This document shows, in pieces, positions 12,253-23,990 of a DNA stretch of 64,000 nucleotides (within the stretch, counting starts at the first letter, position 1; each line of letters starts with the position of its first letter). Both the position numbers and the translations under genes were made by a program. Origin of the DNA: Aegilops tauschii subsp. strangulata. Lineage: Eukaryota; Streptophyta; Magnoliopsida; Poales; Poaceae. The stretch is taken from positions 321,621,294 to 321,685,293 of the forward strand of contig NC_053037.3 in the NCBI RefSeq assembly GCF_002575655.3. Direction: 5' to 3'. The notes beneath the pieces are model-generated. The model saw only the letters and a program-made list of their open reading frames with translations. It searched no databases and was not told where the DNA came from.

Positions 12253-15150
12253 GTCTCCCACTTGCACTAGAGTCAATAATCTAGTTCACATCGCCATGTG
12301 ATTTAACATCAATAGTTCACATCTCCATGTGACTAATACCCAAAGGGTTTACTAGAGTCAATAATCTAGTTCAAATCGCTATGTGATTAACACCCAAAGA
12401 GTGATCATGTTTTGCTTGTGAGAGAAGTTTAGTCAACGGGTCTGCCACATTCAGAGCCGTATGTATTTTGTAAAAAATTTATGTCTAAAATGCTCTACAA
12501 GGAGCTACCCTAGCTAATCGCTCCCACTTTCAATATGTATCTAGATCGAGACTTAGAGTCATCCAGATCGGTGTCAAAGTTTGCATCGACGTAACTTTTT
12601 ATGACGAATTCTTTGTCACCTCCATAACCAAGAAACATTTCCTTATTCCACTAAGGATAATTTTCACCGCTGTTCAGTGATCCACTCCTGGATCACTATT
12701 GCACCCTCTTGCCAAACTCATGGTGAGGTACACAATAGGTCTGGTACATAGCATAGCATACTTTATAGAACCTATGACTAAGGCATAGGGAATGACTTTT
12801 CATTCTCTTTCTATTTTCTGCCATGGTCGGGTTTTGAGTTTTTACTCAACTTTACACCTTGCAACACAGGCAAGAACTCCTTCTTTCACTGTTCCATTTT
12901 GAACTAAAAAACTTGTCAAGGTATGTACTCATTGAAAAAATTTGTCAAGCGTCTTGATCTATCTCTATAGATCTTGATGCTCAATATGTAAGCAGCTTCA
13001 CCGAGGTCTTTCTTTGAAAAACTCCTTTCAAACACTCCTTTATGTTTTCCAGAAAATTCTACATTATTTCCGATCAACAATATGTCATTCACATATACTT
13101 ATCAGAAATTTTGTAGTGTTACAACTCACTTTCTTGTAAATACAGACTTCTCCAAAATTCTGTATAAAACCATATGCTTTGATCATACTATCAAAGCGTA
13201 TATTCCAACTCCGAGAGGCTTGCACCAGTCCATAAATGGATCACTGGAGCTTGCACACTTTGTTAGCACCTTTTGGATCAACTAAACCTTCTGGTTGCAT
13301 CATATACAACTCTTCTTTAAGATATCCATGAAGGAATGCAGTTTTGACATCCATTTGCCAAATTTCATAATCATAAAATGCGGCAATTGCTAACATGATT
13401 CGGACAAACTTAAGCATCGCTACGGGTGAGAAGGTCTCATCGTAGTCAACTCCTTGAACTTGTCAAAAACCTTTCGCAACAAGTCAAGCTTTGTAGACAG
13501 TAAAATTACCATCAGCGTCAGTCTTCTTCTTGAAGATCCATTTATTCTCTATAGCTTGCCGATCATCGGGCAAGTCAACCAAAGTCCACAATTTGTTCTC
13601 ATACATGGATCCCATCTCAGATTTCATGGCCTCAAGCCATTTCGCGGAATCTGGGCTCATCATTGCTTCCTCATAGTTCGTAGGTTTGTCATGGTCAAGT
13701 AACATGACTTCCAGAACAGGATTACCGTACCACTCTGGTGCGGATCTTACTCTGATTGACCTACGAGGTTCGGTAGTAACTTGATCAGAAGTTTCCATGA
13801 TCATCATCATTAGCTTCCTCACTAATTGGTGTATGAATCACTGGAACTGATTTCTGTGATGAACTAGTTTCCAAATAGGGAGCAGGTACAATTACCTCAT
13901 CAAGTTCTACTTTCCTCCCACTCACTTCTTTCGAGAGAAACTCCTTCTCTAGAAAGGATCCATTCTTAGTAACAAAGATCTTGCCTTCGGATCTGTGATA
14001 GAAGGTGTACCCAACAGTTTCTTTTGGGTATCCTATGAAGACGCACTTCTCCGATTTGGGTTTGAGCTTATCAGGTTGAAACTTTTTCACATAAGCATTG
14101 CAACCCCAAACTTTAAGGAACGACAACTTAGGTTTCTTGCTAAACCACAGTTCATACGGTGTCGTCTCAACGGATTTTTAGACGGTGCCCTATTTAACGT
14201 GAATGCAGCTGTCTCTAATGCATAACCCCAAAGCGATAGTGGTAATTCGGTAAGAGACATCATAGATTGCACCATATCTAATAAAGTACGGTTATGACGT
14301 TCGGACACACCATTACGCTGTGGTGTTCCAGGTGGCGTGAGTTGCGAAACTATTCAACATTGTTTCAAATGAAGACCAAACTCGTAACTCAAATATTCGT
14401 CTCCGCGATCAAATCGTAGAAACTTTATTTTCATGTTACGATGATTTTCCACTTCACTTTGAAATGCTTTGAACTTTTCAAATGTTTTAGATTTATGTTT
14501 CATCAAGTAGATATACCTATATCTGCTTAAATCATCTGTGAAGGTCAGAAAATAACGATACCCACCGCGAGCATCAACACTCATCGGACCGCATACATCA
14601 GTATGTATTATTTCCAATAAGTCAGTAGCTCGCTCCATTGTTTCGGAGAACGGAGTCTTAGTCATCTTGCCCATGAGGCATGGTTCGCAAGCATCAAGTG
14701 ATTCCAAAAGCCCATCAGCATGGAGTTTCTTCATGCGCTTTACACCAATATGACCTAAACGGCAGTGCCACAAATAAGTTGCACTATCATTATTAACTTT
14801 GCATCTTTTGGCATCAATATTATGAATATGTGTATCATTACGATCGAGATTCAATAAACCATTTATATTAAGTGTATGACCATAGAAGGTTTTATTCGTG
14901 TAAACAGAACAACAATTATTCTTTGACTTGAATGAATAACCGTATTGCAATAAACATGATCCAATCATATTCATGCTCAACGCAAACACCAAATAACATT
15001 TATTTTGGTCCAACACTAATCCCGAAGGTAGAGGGAGTGTGCGATGGTGATCTTATCAACCTTGGAATCAGTTCCAACACACATCATCACCTCGCCCTTA
15101 ACTAGTCTCTGTTTATTTTGCAACTCCCGTTTCGAGTTACTACTCTTAGC
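12253..15150 (-). pseudogene. E2 pol remnant
   Basis: Minus-strand fragments: integrase zinc region and first two catalytic aspartates (IHTDVCGP, FLRFDRG) at 14354-15016; integrase third motif with its glutamate kept (SERHNRTLL) at 14087-14308; integrase C-terminal part at 13785-14126; linker and RT start at 13484-13822; RT palm and RNase H decayed below 13480. The RT active site at 13084-13095 reads YVND with the same frame change as in E1 and E3. The protease motif on the adjoining fragment is FYTC, so both the catalytic aspartate and the glycine are lost. Many frameshifts are present. Domain order matches Copia (integrase before RT). Confidence 0.85.
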
Positions 15151-16060
15151 AACTAAACAAGTATAAAATACTGAGGGGTTGCTATAAACACTAGTAAAGT
15201 ACACATCAATAACATGTATATCAAATATACTTTTGTTCACTTTGCCATCCTTCTTATCCTCCAAGTATCTAGGGCAGTTCCACTTCAAGTGACCATTTCC
15301 TTTGCAGTAGAAGCACTTAGTTCGAGGCTTGGGTCTAGCTTTGGGCTTCTTCATGGGAGTGACAACTTGCTTGTCATTCTTCTTGAAGTTCCCTTTCTTT
15401 CCCTTGCCCTTTTACTTGAAACTAGTGGTCTTGTCAACCATCAACATTTGATGCTTTTCTTGATTTCTACCTTCGGCGATTTCAGCATCACGAAGAGCTC
15501 GGGAATCATTTTCGTCATCCCTTGCATATTATAGTTCATCACGAAGTGTCAGTAACTTGGTGATAGTGACTAGAGAACTCTGTCAATCACTATTTTATCT
15601 GGAAGAATAACTCCCACTTGATTCAAGCGATTGTAGTACTCAGACAATCTGAGCACATGCTCACTGGTTGAGCTATTCTCCTCCATCTTGTAGGCAAAGT
15701 ACTTGTCAGAGGTCTCATACCTCTCGATTCGGGCATGAGTCTGAAATACCAATTTCAGCTCTTGGAACATCTTATATGCTCCGTGGCGTTCAAAACATTT
15801 TTGAAGTCCCGGTTCTAAGCCGTAAAGCATGGCGCACTAAACTATCAAGTAGTTATCATACTGAGCTTGCCAAACATTCATAACGTCTGTATCTGCTCCT
15901 GCAATAGGTCCGTCACCTAGCGGTGCATCAAGGACATAATTCTTCTGTGCAGCAATGAGGATAATCCTCAGATCACGGACCTAGTCCGCATCATTGCTAC
16001 TATCATCTTTCAACATAGTTTTTCTCTAGGAACATATCAAAAATAAACGGGGAGCTACAT
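15151..16060 (-). pseudogene. E2 gag remnant
   Basis: The gag middle part is at 15570-15830 (ERYETSDKYFAYKMEENSS, as in E4). The nucleocapsid knuckle CFYCKGNGHLKWNC, complete CX2CX4HX4C, is in the fragment at 15016-15354. The N-terminal part (about 15840-16060) is separated by the TAG at 15837-15839 shared with E1 and E3. It is out of frame between fragments and not functional. Confidence 0.82.
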
Positions 16061-17282
16061 CGCGAGCTATTGATCTACAACATAGTTATGCAAATACTAT
16101 CAGGACTAAGTTCATGATAAATTAAAGTTCAATTAATCATATTACTTAAGAACGCCCACTTAGATAGACATCCCTCTAATCATCTAAGTGATCACGTGAT
16201 CCATATCAACTAAACCATGTCCGATCATCACGTGAGATGGAGTAGTTTTCAATGGTGAACATCACTATGTTGATCATATCTACTATATGATTCACGCTCG
16301 ACCTTTCGGTCTCAGTCTTCCGAGGCCATATCTGCATATGCTAGGCTCGTCAAGTTTAACCCGAGTATTCTGCGTGTGCAAAACTGGCTTGCCTCCATTG
16401 TATGTGAACGTAGAGATTATCACACCCGATTATCACATGGTGTCTCGGTACGACGAATTGTAGCAACGATGCATACTCAGGGAGAACACTTATACCTTGA
16501 AATTTAGTGAGAGATCATCTTATAATGCTACCGCCGTACTAAGAAAAATAAGATGCATAAAGGATAAACATCACATGCAATCAATATAAGTGATATGATA
16601 TGACCATCATCATCTTGTGCCTTTGATCTCCATCTCCAAAGCACCGTCATGATCACCATCGTCACCGGCTTGACACCTTGATCTCCATCGAAGCATCGTT
16701 GTCGTCTCGCCAACTATTTCTTCTACGACTATCGCTACCGCTTAGTGGTAAAGTAAAGCAATTACATGGCGATTGCATTTCATACAATAGAGTGACAACC
16801 ATATGGCTCCTGCCAGTTACCGATAACTGTGTTACAAAACATGATAATCTCATACAACAAATTATATAATCACGTCTTGACCATATCACATCACAACATG
16901 CCCTGCAAAAACAAGTTAGACGTCCTCTACTTTGTTGTTGCAAGTTTTACGTGGCTACTACGGGCATAGCAAGAACCGTCCTTACCTACGCATCAAAACC
17001 ACAATGATTTTTCGTCAAGTTTGTTGTTTTACCTTCAACAAGGACCGGGCGTAATCACACTCGATTCAACTAAAGTTGGAGAAACAGGCACCCACTAGCC
17101 ACCTTAGTGCGAAGCACGTCGGTAGAACCGGTCTCGCGTAAGCGTACGCGTAATGTCGGTCTGAGCCGCTTCATCCAACAATACCGCCGAATTAAAGTAT
17201 GACATGCTGGTAAGAAGTATGACTATTATCGCCCACAAATTTTTGTGTTCTACTCGTGCATATAACATCTACGCATAGACCT
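16061..17282 (-). other. E2 untranslated leader
   Basis: Homologous by eye to the leaders of E1, E3 and E4. No reading frame of interest is seen. Confidence 0.6.
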
Positions 17283-17296
17283 GGCTCGGATGCCAC
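17283..17296 (-). other. E2 primer-binding site (same variant as E1)
   Basis: On the element strand it reads GTGGCATCCGAGCC, directly after the 5' LTR terminus. It carries the two changes relative to the standard site of E4. Confidence 0.8.
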
Positions 17297-19005
17297 TGTT
17301 GGGGAACGCAGTAATTAAAAAAAAAATCCTACGCACACGCAAGATCCATCTAGGTGATGCATAGCAACGAGCGGGGAGAGTGTGTCCATGTACCCTCATA
17401 GACCGAAAGCGGAAGCGTTTAGTAATGCGGTTGATGTAGTCGAACGTCTTCGCGATCTGACCGATCCAAGTAACAAACGCACGGCACCTCCGCGATCTGC
17501 ACACGTTCAGCTCGGTGATGTCCCTCGTACTCTTGATCCAGCTGAGGCTGAGGGAGATTTCGTCAGCACGACGGCGTGATGACGGCGATGATGAAGTTAC
17601 CGACGCAGGGCTTCACCTAAGCACTACAACGATATGACCGAGGTGGAAATCTGTGGAGGGGGGCACCGCACACGGCTAAGACAACTGTCAACTTGTGTGT
17701 TCTAGTGTGCCCCCCTGCCCCCGTATATAAAGGAGCAAGCGGGAGGCCGGCGGGCCCCTAGGGTGTGCCCCCAAGAGGGAAATCCTACTAGGACTCCAAG
17801 TCCTAGTAGGAATCCACCAAGAGGGAGAGATGGGGAAGGGAAGGAAAGGGGGGCGCCGCCCCCTTCCCCTAGTCCAATTCGGACCCAGGGGGGCGCGGCC
17901 AGCCCCTCCTGGCCCTTCCTCTCTTCCCACTAAGGCCCATAGAGGCCCATTAGTTCCCCCGGGGGTTCCGATAACCCCCCGGCACTCCGATATTTATCCG
18001 GTGACCCCCGAAACTTATCCGGTGTCCGTATAACATCGTCCAATATATCAATCTTTACGTCTCGACCATTTCGAGACTCCTCGTCATGTCCGTTATCACA
18101 TCCGGGACTCCGAACAACCTTCGGTACATCAAAACACATTAACTCATAATACCGATCGTCATCGAACGTTAAGCGTGCGGACCCTACGGGTTCGAGAACT
18201 ATGTAGACATGACCGAGACTCATCTCCGGTCAATAACCAATAGCGGAACCTGGATGCTCATACTGGTTCCTACATATTCTACGAAGATCTTTATAGGTCA
18301 AACTGCATAACAACATAAGTTGTTCCCTTTGTCATCGGTATGTTACTTGCCCGAGATTCGATTGTCGGTATCATCATGCCTAGTTCAAACTCGTTACCGG
18401 CAAGTCTCTTTACTCGTTATGTAATGCATCATCCCATAACTAACTCATTAGTCACATTGCTTGCAAGGCTTATAGTGATGTGCATTACCGAGAGGGCCCA
18501 GAGATACCTCTCCGATAATAGGAGTGACAAATCCTAATCTTGATTTATGCCAACCCAACAAACACCTTCACCTGTAGAGCATCTTTACAATCACCCAGTT
18601 ATGTTGTGATGTTTGATAGCACACAAGGTGTTCCTCTGGTATTCGGGAGGTGCATAATCTCATAGTCAGAGGAACATGTATAAGTCATGAAGAAAGCAAT
18701 AGCAATAAAACTTAACGATCATAATGATAAGCTAACGGATGGGTCTTGTCCATCACATCATTCTCTAATGATGTGATCCCATTCATCAAATGACAACACA
18801 TGTCTATGGTCAGGAAACTTAACCATCTTTGATTAACGAGCTAGTCAAGTAGAGGCATACTAGGGACACTCTGTTTTGTCTATGTATTCACACATCTACT
18901 AAGTTTCCGGTTAATACAATTCTAGCATGAATAATAAACATTTTTCATGATATAAGGAAATATAAATCAGAACTTTATTATTGCCTCTAGGGCATATTTC
19001 CTTCA
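17297..19005 (-). repeat. E2 5' LTR
   Basis: It is 1709 bp, TGTTGGGGAACG...TTTCCTTCA in plus coordinates. The TATA-like box GTATATAAA is at 17723-17731. The flanking base run GAAGA at 19006-19010 is the expected right-hand target duplication. Divergence from E1 LTRs is clear, so E2 is not a simple duplicate of E1. Confidence 0.92.
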
Positions 19006-20575
19006 GAAGATTCACATGTAAAGCCAGATAAAGTGGATGGATCTACGGGAGGTCCCTTTGCAGCAACCCATGAGGTTTTGGGATACTACTCAGGTTTCCA
19101 GTAGGTCCCATCAACATTGAGTTTCCTCTCAAAGGCAATACCCTCTTTCCTAGGGTTCCTGTTGAGGATCTGCTTTTTAAGCACATCACAAAGAGCCTGA
19201 TGCCTTTTGAGGCTTTTGTACATGCCTGTCACATACAATTCCTTCAACCCTGCATTGTCAGTGATACTTGTGGCATCCTTAGATGAGGAATTTGTGACCA
19301 CAGAGATAGTTGAAGAATTTGCAGCAATATAAGCATTTGAACTTTCAGGTGAAGAATTAGCAGATTCACGTTCAATGCATTTCAAACATGGTGGAATGCA
19401 GGGTTGGAAAAAGCGGTAGGCATAAGCGAGGCGGTTGGCCTTCGCCTAGTGCCTAGGTGGTCCTTAAGCGTCCTAGGCGCATCCTAGGCGGTAATATAGT
19501 TTTTACTATCAGGGTGTATTTGTGATATTATATGTGTGTCAATATTAATTTAGGTCACATTAATAATTTAACTACCAGCTACCGCCACTTGAATATGGCA
19601 TGTTTGGCATAACAGTGTAATATGGCAAGATTTCTCGCTCAAGTAGACAATTTCTTGCTTGCCCCTGCCTAGACTTCCGCTTAGGCCCTAGGCGAGGTGT
19701 TTGGCCATCGCCTAGCGCCTAAGCAAGCCTAAGCGCCTCCTAGGCACTGCCTTTTCTAACAGAGGTGGAATGAATTCATCCTGAGCGGAATTGATCTGTT
19801 GAGCAAGCAATGAATCATGTTCCTTTTGAAGATCTTCATAACTCACCCTTAGCTTCTCAAGATCTTGCTTTCTTTGAAGAAATTCATAAGAAAGCTTCTC
19901 ATGATCGGCTAAGAGAGTGTTATGATGACTCTGAAGGTTATCAAACTTGGACTGAAGTCTCTGAAGATTATCAGTCAGAGTTTGAGTTCGATCCATTTCT
20001 TCACCCAACATATCATCGCTTTCATCTAGCATGTTTTGAACCTTTTCCAAAGCTTTTTGTTGATTAGTGGCAATAGAAGCAAGCCTGGTATAGCTGGGTC
20101 CAAATTAATCACCAGATTCTTCATCACTAGACTCAGATGAGAAACATTCGGGTACCTTGGCACCTTTTGCCATGAGGCATGGTGCAGAGGATGATGGTTC
20201 AGGATCAAAAGTCATCATTTTGAGTGATTCCTTGAAATCCTCAAACCAGGGATCATGACGAGTTCTATGACCTTCATAGACGTCAGAGAGTCTGTCCCAG
20301 ATAAGCTTCGCATTGCAGAGATGCATAATGTTCCTGAACTGATTTTGGGATAAGCAGGAGCAGATGATGTCCTTCACCATGATGTCAGGTCGAGTGTACT
20401 TGCGAATATCATCAGCCTCCGCCAACTTGCAAAGATCGGTAACACCAATCTCAGTGACGGTCCACAGCTTGTTGTTCATCACCATGAGGCGTTTCCTCAT
20501 CATGGCCTTCCACTTGGGATAATCATGACCGTCAAAGATGGGGCATGCCACTTTCTTCATTCCCGCGGTCGACAT
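19006..20575 (-). pseudogene. copia-B gag (UBN2-type) with coiled coil, broken by a MITE
   Basis: On the minus strand the gag starts at 20575 (MSTAGMKKVACPIFDGHDY). It shows the features of a UBN2/DUF4219-like Copia gag (FDGHDYPKWK near the start, LWDRLSDVYEGHR later) and an acidic serine-rich tail ending at 20105. A coiled-coil segment with leucine heptads (QRLQSKFDNLQ, EKLRVSYEDLQKEHDSL) follows at 19765-20050. The hAT-like MITE then cuts the frame. Beyond it, at 19086-19385, the chain resumes (CIERESANSS...) and ends near DGTYWKPE. A large gag with a coiled coil recalls the SIRE/Maximus Copia lineage, but that is a guess. E2 is inserted beyond 19006. Confidence 0.75.
19399..19764. mobile_element. 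hAT-like MITE, about 366 bp
   Basis: The left end CAGGGTTGGAAAAAGC and the right end (complement TGTTAGAAAAGGC) form imperfect terminal inverted repeats. GTGGAATG lies on both sides (19391-19398 and 19765-19772), an 8-bp target duplication as made by hAT transposases. The interior is non-coding, with internal inverted motifs built on GCCTAGGCG/CGCCTAGG near both ends and an AT-rich centre. Removing it would rejoin the copia-B gag frame across the duplicated site, so it arrived after that gag was established. Confidence 0.8.
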
Positions 20576-20626
20576 AACTAAAACTCCAGGTGGTTAAACC
20601 AAAATCACACAGAACAAGGGAGTACC

Positions 20627-20640
20627 TTGCTCTGATACCA
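20627..20640 (-). other. copia-B primer-binding site (initiator-Met type)
   Basis: On the minus strand TGGTATCAGAGCAA lies 2 bases from the LTR terminus at 20643. This is the standard Copia primer complement. Confidence 0.82.
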
Positions 20641-20642
20641 AT

Positions 20643-20984
20643 TGAAAGTGCGTTATATCGACTAGAGGGGGGGTGAATAGGAGATTTTTACAAATTCATC
20701 ACTGAGGAATTTCAAGGTGAGGAAATTCCTAAGCAAGGAACTACTTAGCAGCGGAATAGGTACTCAGATGCATGCATAACAGAACAGTAGCACAGTCATC
20801 ATGATGAAATGAAACATACACAAAGTACAAGTAATGTGTAAACAAGATAAGCAGGCTGAAGACAAAGTGACTGAAGAATTAGGAATGAGGAAATTCAGAA
20901 AGTCTTCAGTCAAAGTCTTCAAACAGTAACAATCAAGTTCATCAACACATGAATGAGGAAATCAAAGGGTTGAGGAAATATAAC
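20643..20984 (-). repeat. copia-B 5' LTR, partial, cut by E3
   Basis: It begins TGAAAGTGCGTTATATC in plus coordinates next to the primer site and runs until the insertion of E3. The last five bases, ATAAC (20980-20984), would be the E3 target duplication. The rest of this LTR and the second ATAAC are not found further right in the window. Confidence 0.7.
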
Positions 20985-22265
20985 TGAAGGAAATATGCCC
21001 TAGAGGCAATAATAAAGTTGTTATTTATATTTCCTTATATCATGATAAATGTTTATTATTCATGCTAGAATTGTATTAACCGGAAACTTGATACATGTGT
21101 GGATACATAGACAAAACACAGTTTCCTAGTATGCCTCTAATAGACTAGCTCATTAATCAAAGATGGTTAAGTTTCCTAGCCATAGACATGTGTTGTCATT
21201 TGATGAATGGGATCACATCATTAGGAGAATGATGTGATGGACAAGACCCATCTGTTAGCTTAGCATAATGATCGTTAAGTTTCGTGACTTATACATATTC
21301 CTTTGACTATGAGATTATGCAACTCCCAAATACCGGAGGAATACCTTGTGTGCTATCAAACGTCACAATATAACTAGGTGATTATAAAGATACTCTACAG
21401 GTATCTCCGAAGGTGTTTGTTGGGTTGGCATAGATCGAGATTAGGATTTGTCACTCCGAGTATCGGAGAGGTATCTCTGGGCCCTCTCGGTAATGCACAT
21501 CATGATAAGCCTTGCAAGCAATGTGATTAATGAGTTAGTTGCGGGATGATGCATTACGGAACGAGTAAAGAGACTTTCCGGTAGCAAGATTGAACTAGGT
21601 ATGAAGATACCGACAATCGAATCTCGGGCAAGTAACATACCAATGACAAAGGGAATTACGTATGTTGTCATTACGGTTTGACCGATAAAGATCTTCGTAG
21701 AATATGTAGGAACCAATATGAGCATCTAGGTTCCGTTGTTGGTTATTGACTACAGAGGTGTCTCGGTCATGTCTACATAGTTCTCAAACCCGTAGGGTCC
21801 GCACGCTTAACGTTCGATGGCGATTTGTATTATATGAGTTATGTGATTTGGTGACTGAATGTCGTTCAGAGTCCCGGATGAGATCACAGACATGACGAGG
21901 AGTATCAAAATGGTCGAGAGGTAAAGATTCATATATAGGACAATAGTATTCGGACACCAGAAGTGTTCTGGGGGTGCCGGATACGTATCGGGTCACCGGA
22001 AGGGGGCAACCCCCGACAAGCTATATGGGCCTAATGGGCCAAGAGTTGGACAGGCCAGCCCCAAAAGGGGCTGGTGCACCCCCTATGGGCCGAACGGGAG
22101 GAGAGGGAAAGGAAGGGAAGGGAGAAGGAAAGGGAGGATTCGGCCTCCCCCTTTCCTTCCCTCCCCCTCTCTTTCCTTCCCCCTCCGATGGATATGGAAG
22201 GGTGGGAGGCCAACTTGGAGGTGGCGCCCAAGTAGGATTACTCGTACTTGGGGCGCCCCTTGCAG
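20985..22265 (+). repeat. E3 5' LTR, first segment
   Basis: It starts TGAAGGAAATATGCCC and follows the usual LTR order. It stops at TGCAG (22261-22265), the target site of E4, and continues at 31002. It includes the CACATCATTAGGAGAATGA hairpin in its canonical form. Confidence 0.9.
22261..22265. repeat. Target-site duplication of E4, left copy (TGCAG)
   Basis: TGCAG abuts TGTTGGAAATATGCC at 22266, and an identical TGCAG follows the other terminus at 30997-31001. Confidence 0.95.
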
Positions 22266-23976
22266 TGTTGGAAATATGCCCTAGAGGCAATAATAAATGG
22301 TTATTATTATATTTCTTTGTTCATGATAATCGTCTATTGTTCATGCTATAATTGTATTGTCCGGAAATCGTAATACATGTGTGAATGCATAGACCACCAC
22401 GTGTCCCTAGTAAGCCTCTAGTTGACTAGCTCGTTGATCAACAGATAGTCATGGTTTCCTGACTATGGACATTGGATGTCATTGATAACGGGATCACATC
22501 ATTAGGAGAATGATGTGATGGACAACACCCAATCCTAAGCATAGCATAAAAGATCGTGTAGTTTCGTTTGCTAGAGCTTTTCCAATGTCAAGTATCTTTT
22601 CCTTAGACCATGAGATCGTGCAACTCCCGGATACCGTAGGAGTGATTTGGGTGTGCCAAACGTCACAACGTAACTGGGTGACTATAAAGGTGCACTACGG
22701 GTATCTCCGAAAGTGTCTGTTGGGTTGGCACGGATCGAGACTGGGATTTGTCACTCCGTGTGACGGAGAGGTATCTCTGGGCCCACTCGGTAATGCATCA
22801 TCATAATGAGCTCAATGTGACTAAGGCGTTAGTCACGGGATCATGCATTGCGGTACGAGTAAAGAGACTTGCCGGTAACGAGATTGAACAAGGTATTGGG
22901 ATACCGACGATCGAATCTCGGGCAAGTAACATACCGATTGACAAAGGGAATTGCATACGGGATTGATTGAATCCTCGACACCGTGGTTCATCCGATGAGA
23001 TCATCGTGGAACATGTGGGAGCCAACATGGGTATCCAGATCCCGCTGTTGGTTATTGACCGGAGAGGCTTCTCGGTCATGTCTGCATGTCTCCCGAACCC
23101 GTAGGGTCTACACACTTAAGGTTCGGTGACGCTAGGGTTGTAGAGATATGTGTATGCGGAAACCCGAAAGTTGTTCAGAGTCCCGAATGAGATCCCGGAC
23201 GTCACGAGAGGTTCCGGAATGGTCCGGAGGTGAAGAATTATATATAGGAAGTCAAGTTTCGGCCACCGGGAAAGTTTCGGGGGTTGCCGGTATTGTACCG
23301 GGACCACCGGAAGGGTCCCGGGGGTCCACCGGGTGGGGCCACCTGTCCCGGAGGGCCCCGTGGGCTGAAGTGGGAAGGGAACCAGCCCCTAGTGGGCTGG
23401 GCGCCCCCCCCATGGGCCTCCCCCCATGCGCCTAGGGTTGCAAACCCTAGGGTGGGGGGGCTTCCCACTTGCCTTGGGGGGCAAGGCACCCCCCTTGGCC
23501 GCCGCCCCACCCTAGATGGGTTTGGCCGGCGCCCCCCCTCCCAAGGGGGCCTATATAAAGGGGGGGGAGGGAGGGCAGCAACATCTCAGCCTTGGGCGCC
23601 TCCCTCCTCCCCTGCAACACCTCTCTCTCTCGTATAAGCTCGGCGAAGCCCTGCCGACATCCCGCTGCATCCACCACCATGCCGTCGTGCTGCTGGATCT
23701 CCATCAACCTCTCCTTCCCCCTTGCTGGATCAAGAAGGAGGAGACGTCGCTGCACCGTACGTGTGTTGAACGCGGAGGTGCCGTCCGTTCGGCACTCGGT
23801 CATCGGTGATTTGGATCACGGCGAGTACGACTCCGTCATCCACGTTCATTGGAACGCTTCCGCTCGCGATCTACAAGGGTATGTAGATGCACTCCTTTCC
23901 CTCGTTGCTAGTATACTCCATAGATTCATCTTGGTGAGCGTAGGAAAATTTTAAAATTATGCTACGATTCCCAACA
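22266..23976 (+). repeat. E4 5' LTR
   Basis: It is 1711 bp, TGTTGGAAATATGCC...GATTCCCAACA. It contains the hairpin CACATCATT-AGGAG-AATGATGTG at 22495-22517 and the promoter TATA box at 23552-23559. The GC-rich run between 23280 and 23560 gives ORFs on both strands that I regard as shadows. Confidence 0.96.
23552..23559 (+). promoter_or_regulatory. E4 5' LTR TATA box
   Basis: TATATAAA is followed by a G-rich stretch, in the place where Angela/BARE LTR promoters have their TATA box. Transcription would start a few tens of bases downstream and run through gag and pol. Confidence 0.7.
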
Positions 23977-23990
23977 GTGGTATCAGAGCC
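23977..23990 (+). other. E4 primer-binding site
   Basis: GTGGTATCAGAGCC directly follows the LTR. TGGTATCAGAGC is complementary to the 3' end of initiator tRNA-Met, the usual Copia primer. Confidence 0.92.

Larger units (their letters stand above)
2683..19005 (-). mobile_element. E2: Angela/BARE-type Copia retrotransposon, minus strand, interrupted, left end outside the window
   Basis: Read on the minus strand: 5' LTR 17297-19005, primer site 17283-17296, internal region 12253-17296, 3' LTR at 11584-12252 continued at 2683-3009. The far left of the 3' LTR is displaced beyond position 1 by the 1-2682 insert. E1 (3010-11583) sits inside the 3' LTR with a GTTAC duplication. LTRs start TGAAGGAAATATGCCC and end with CCCCAACA-like or CCCAACA-like sequence, as in Triticeae Angela/BARE/WIS elements. 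The flank after the 5' LTR is GAAGA (19006-19010), and the matching copy would lie left of the window. Coding regions are decayed (see the gag and pol entries). It is inserted in copia-B. Confidence 0.85.
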
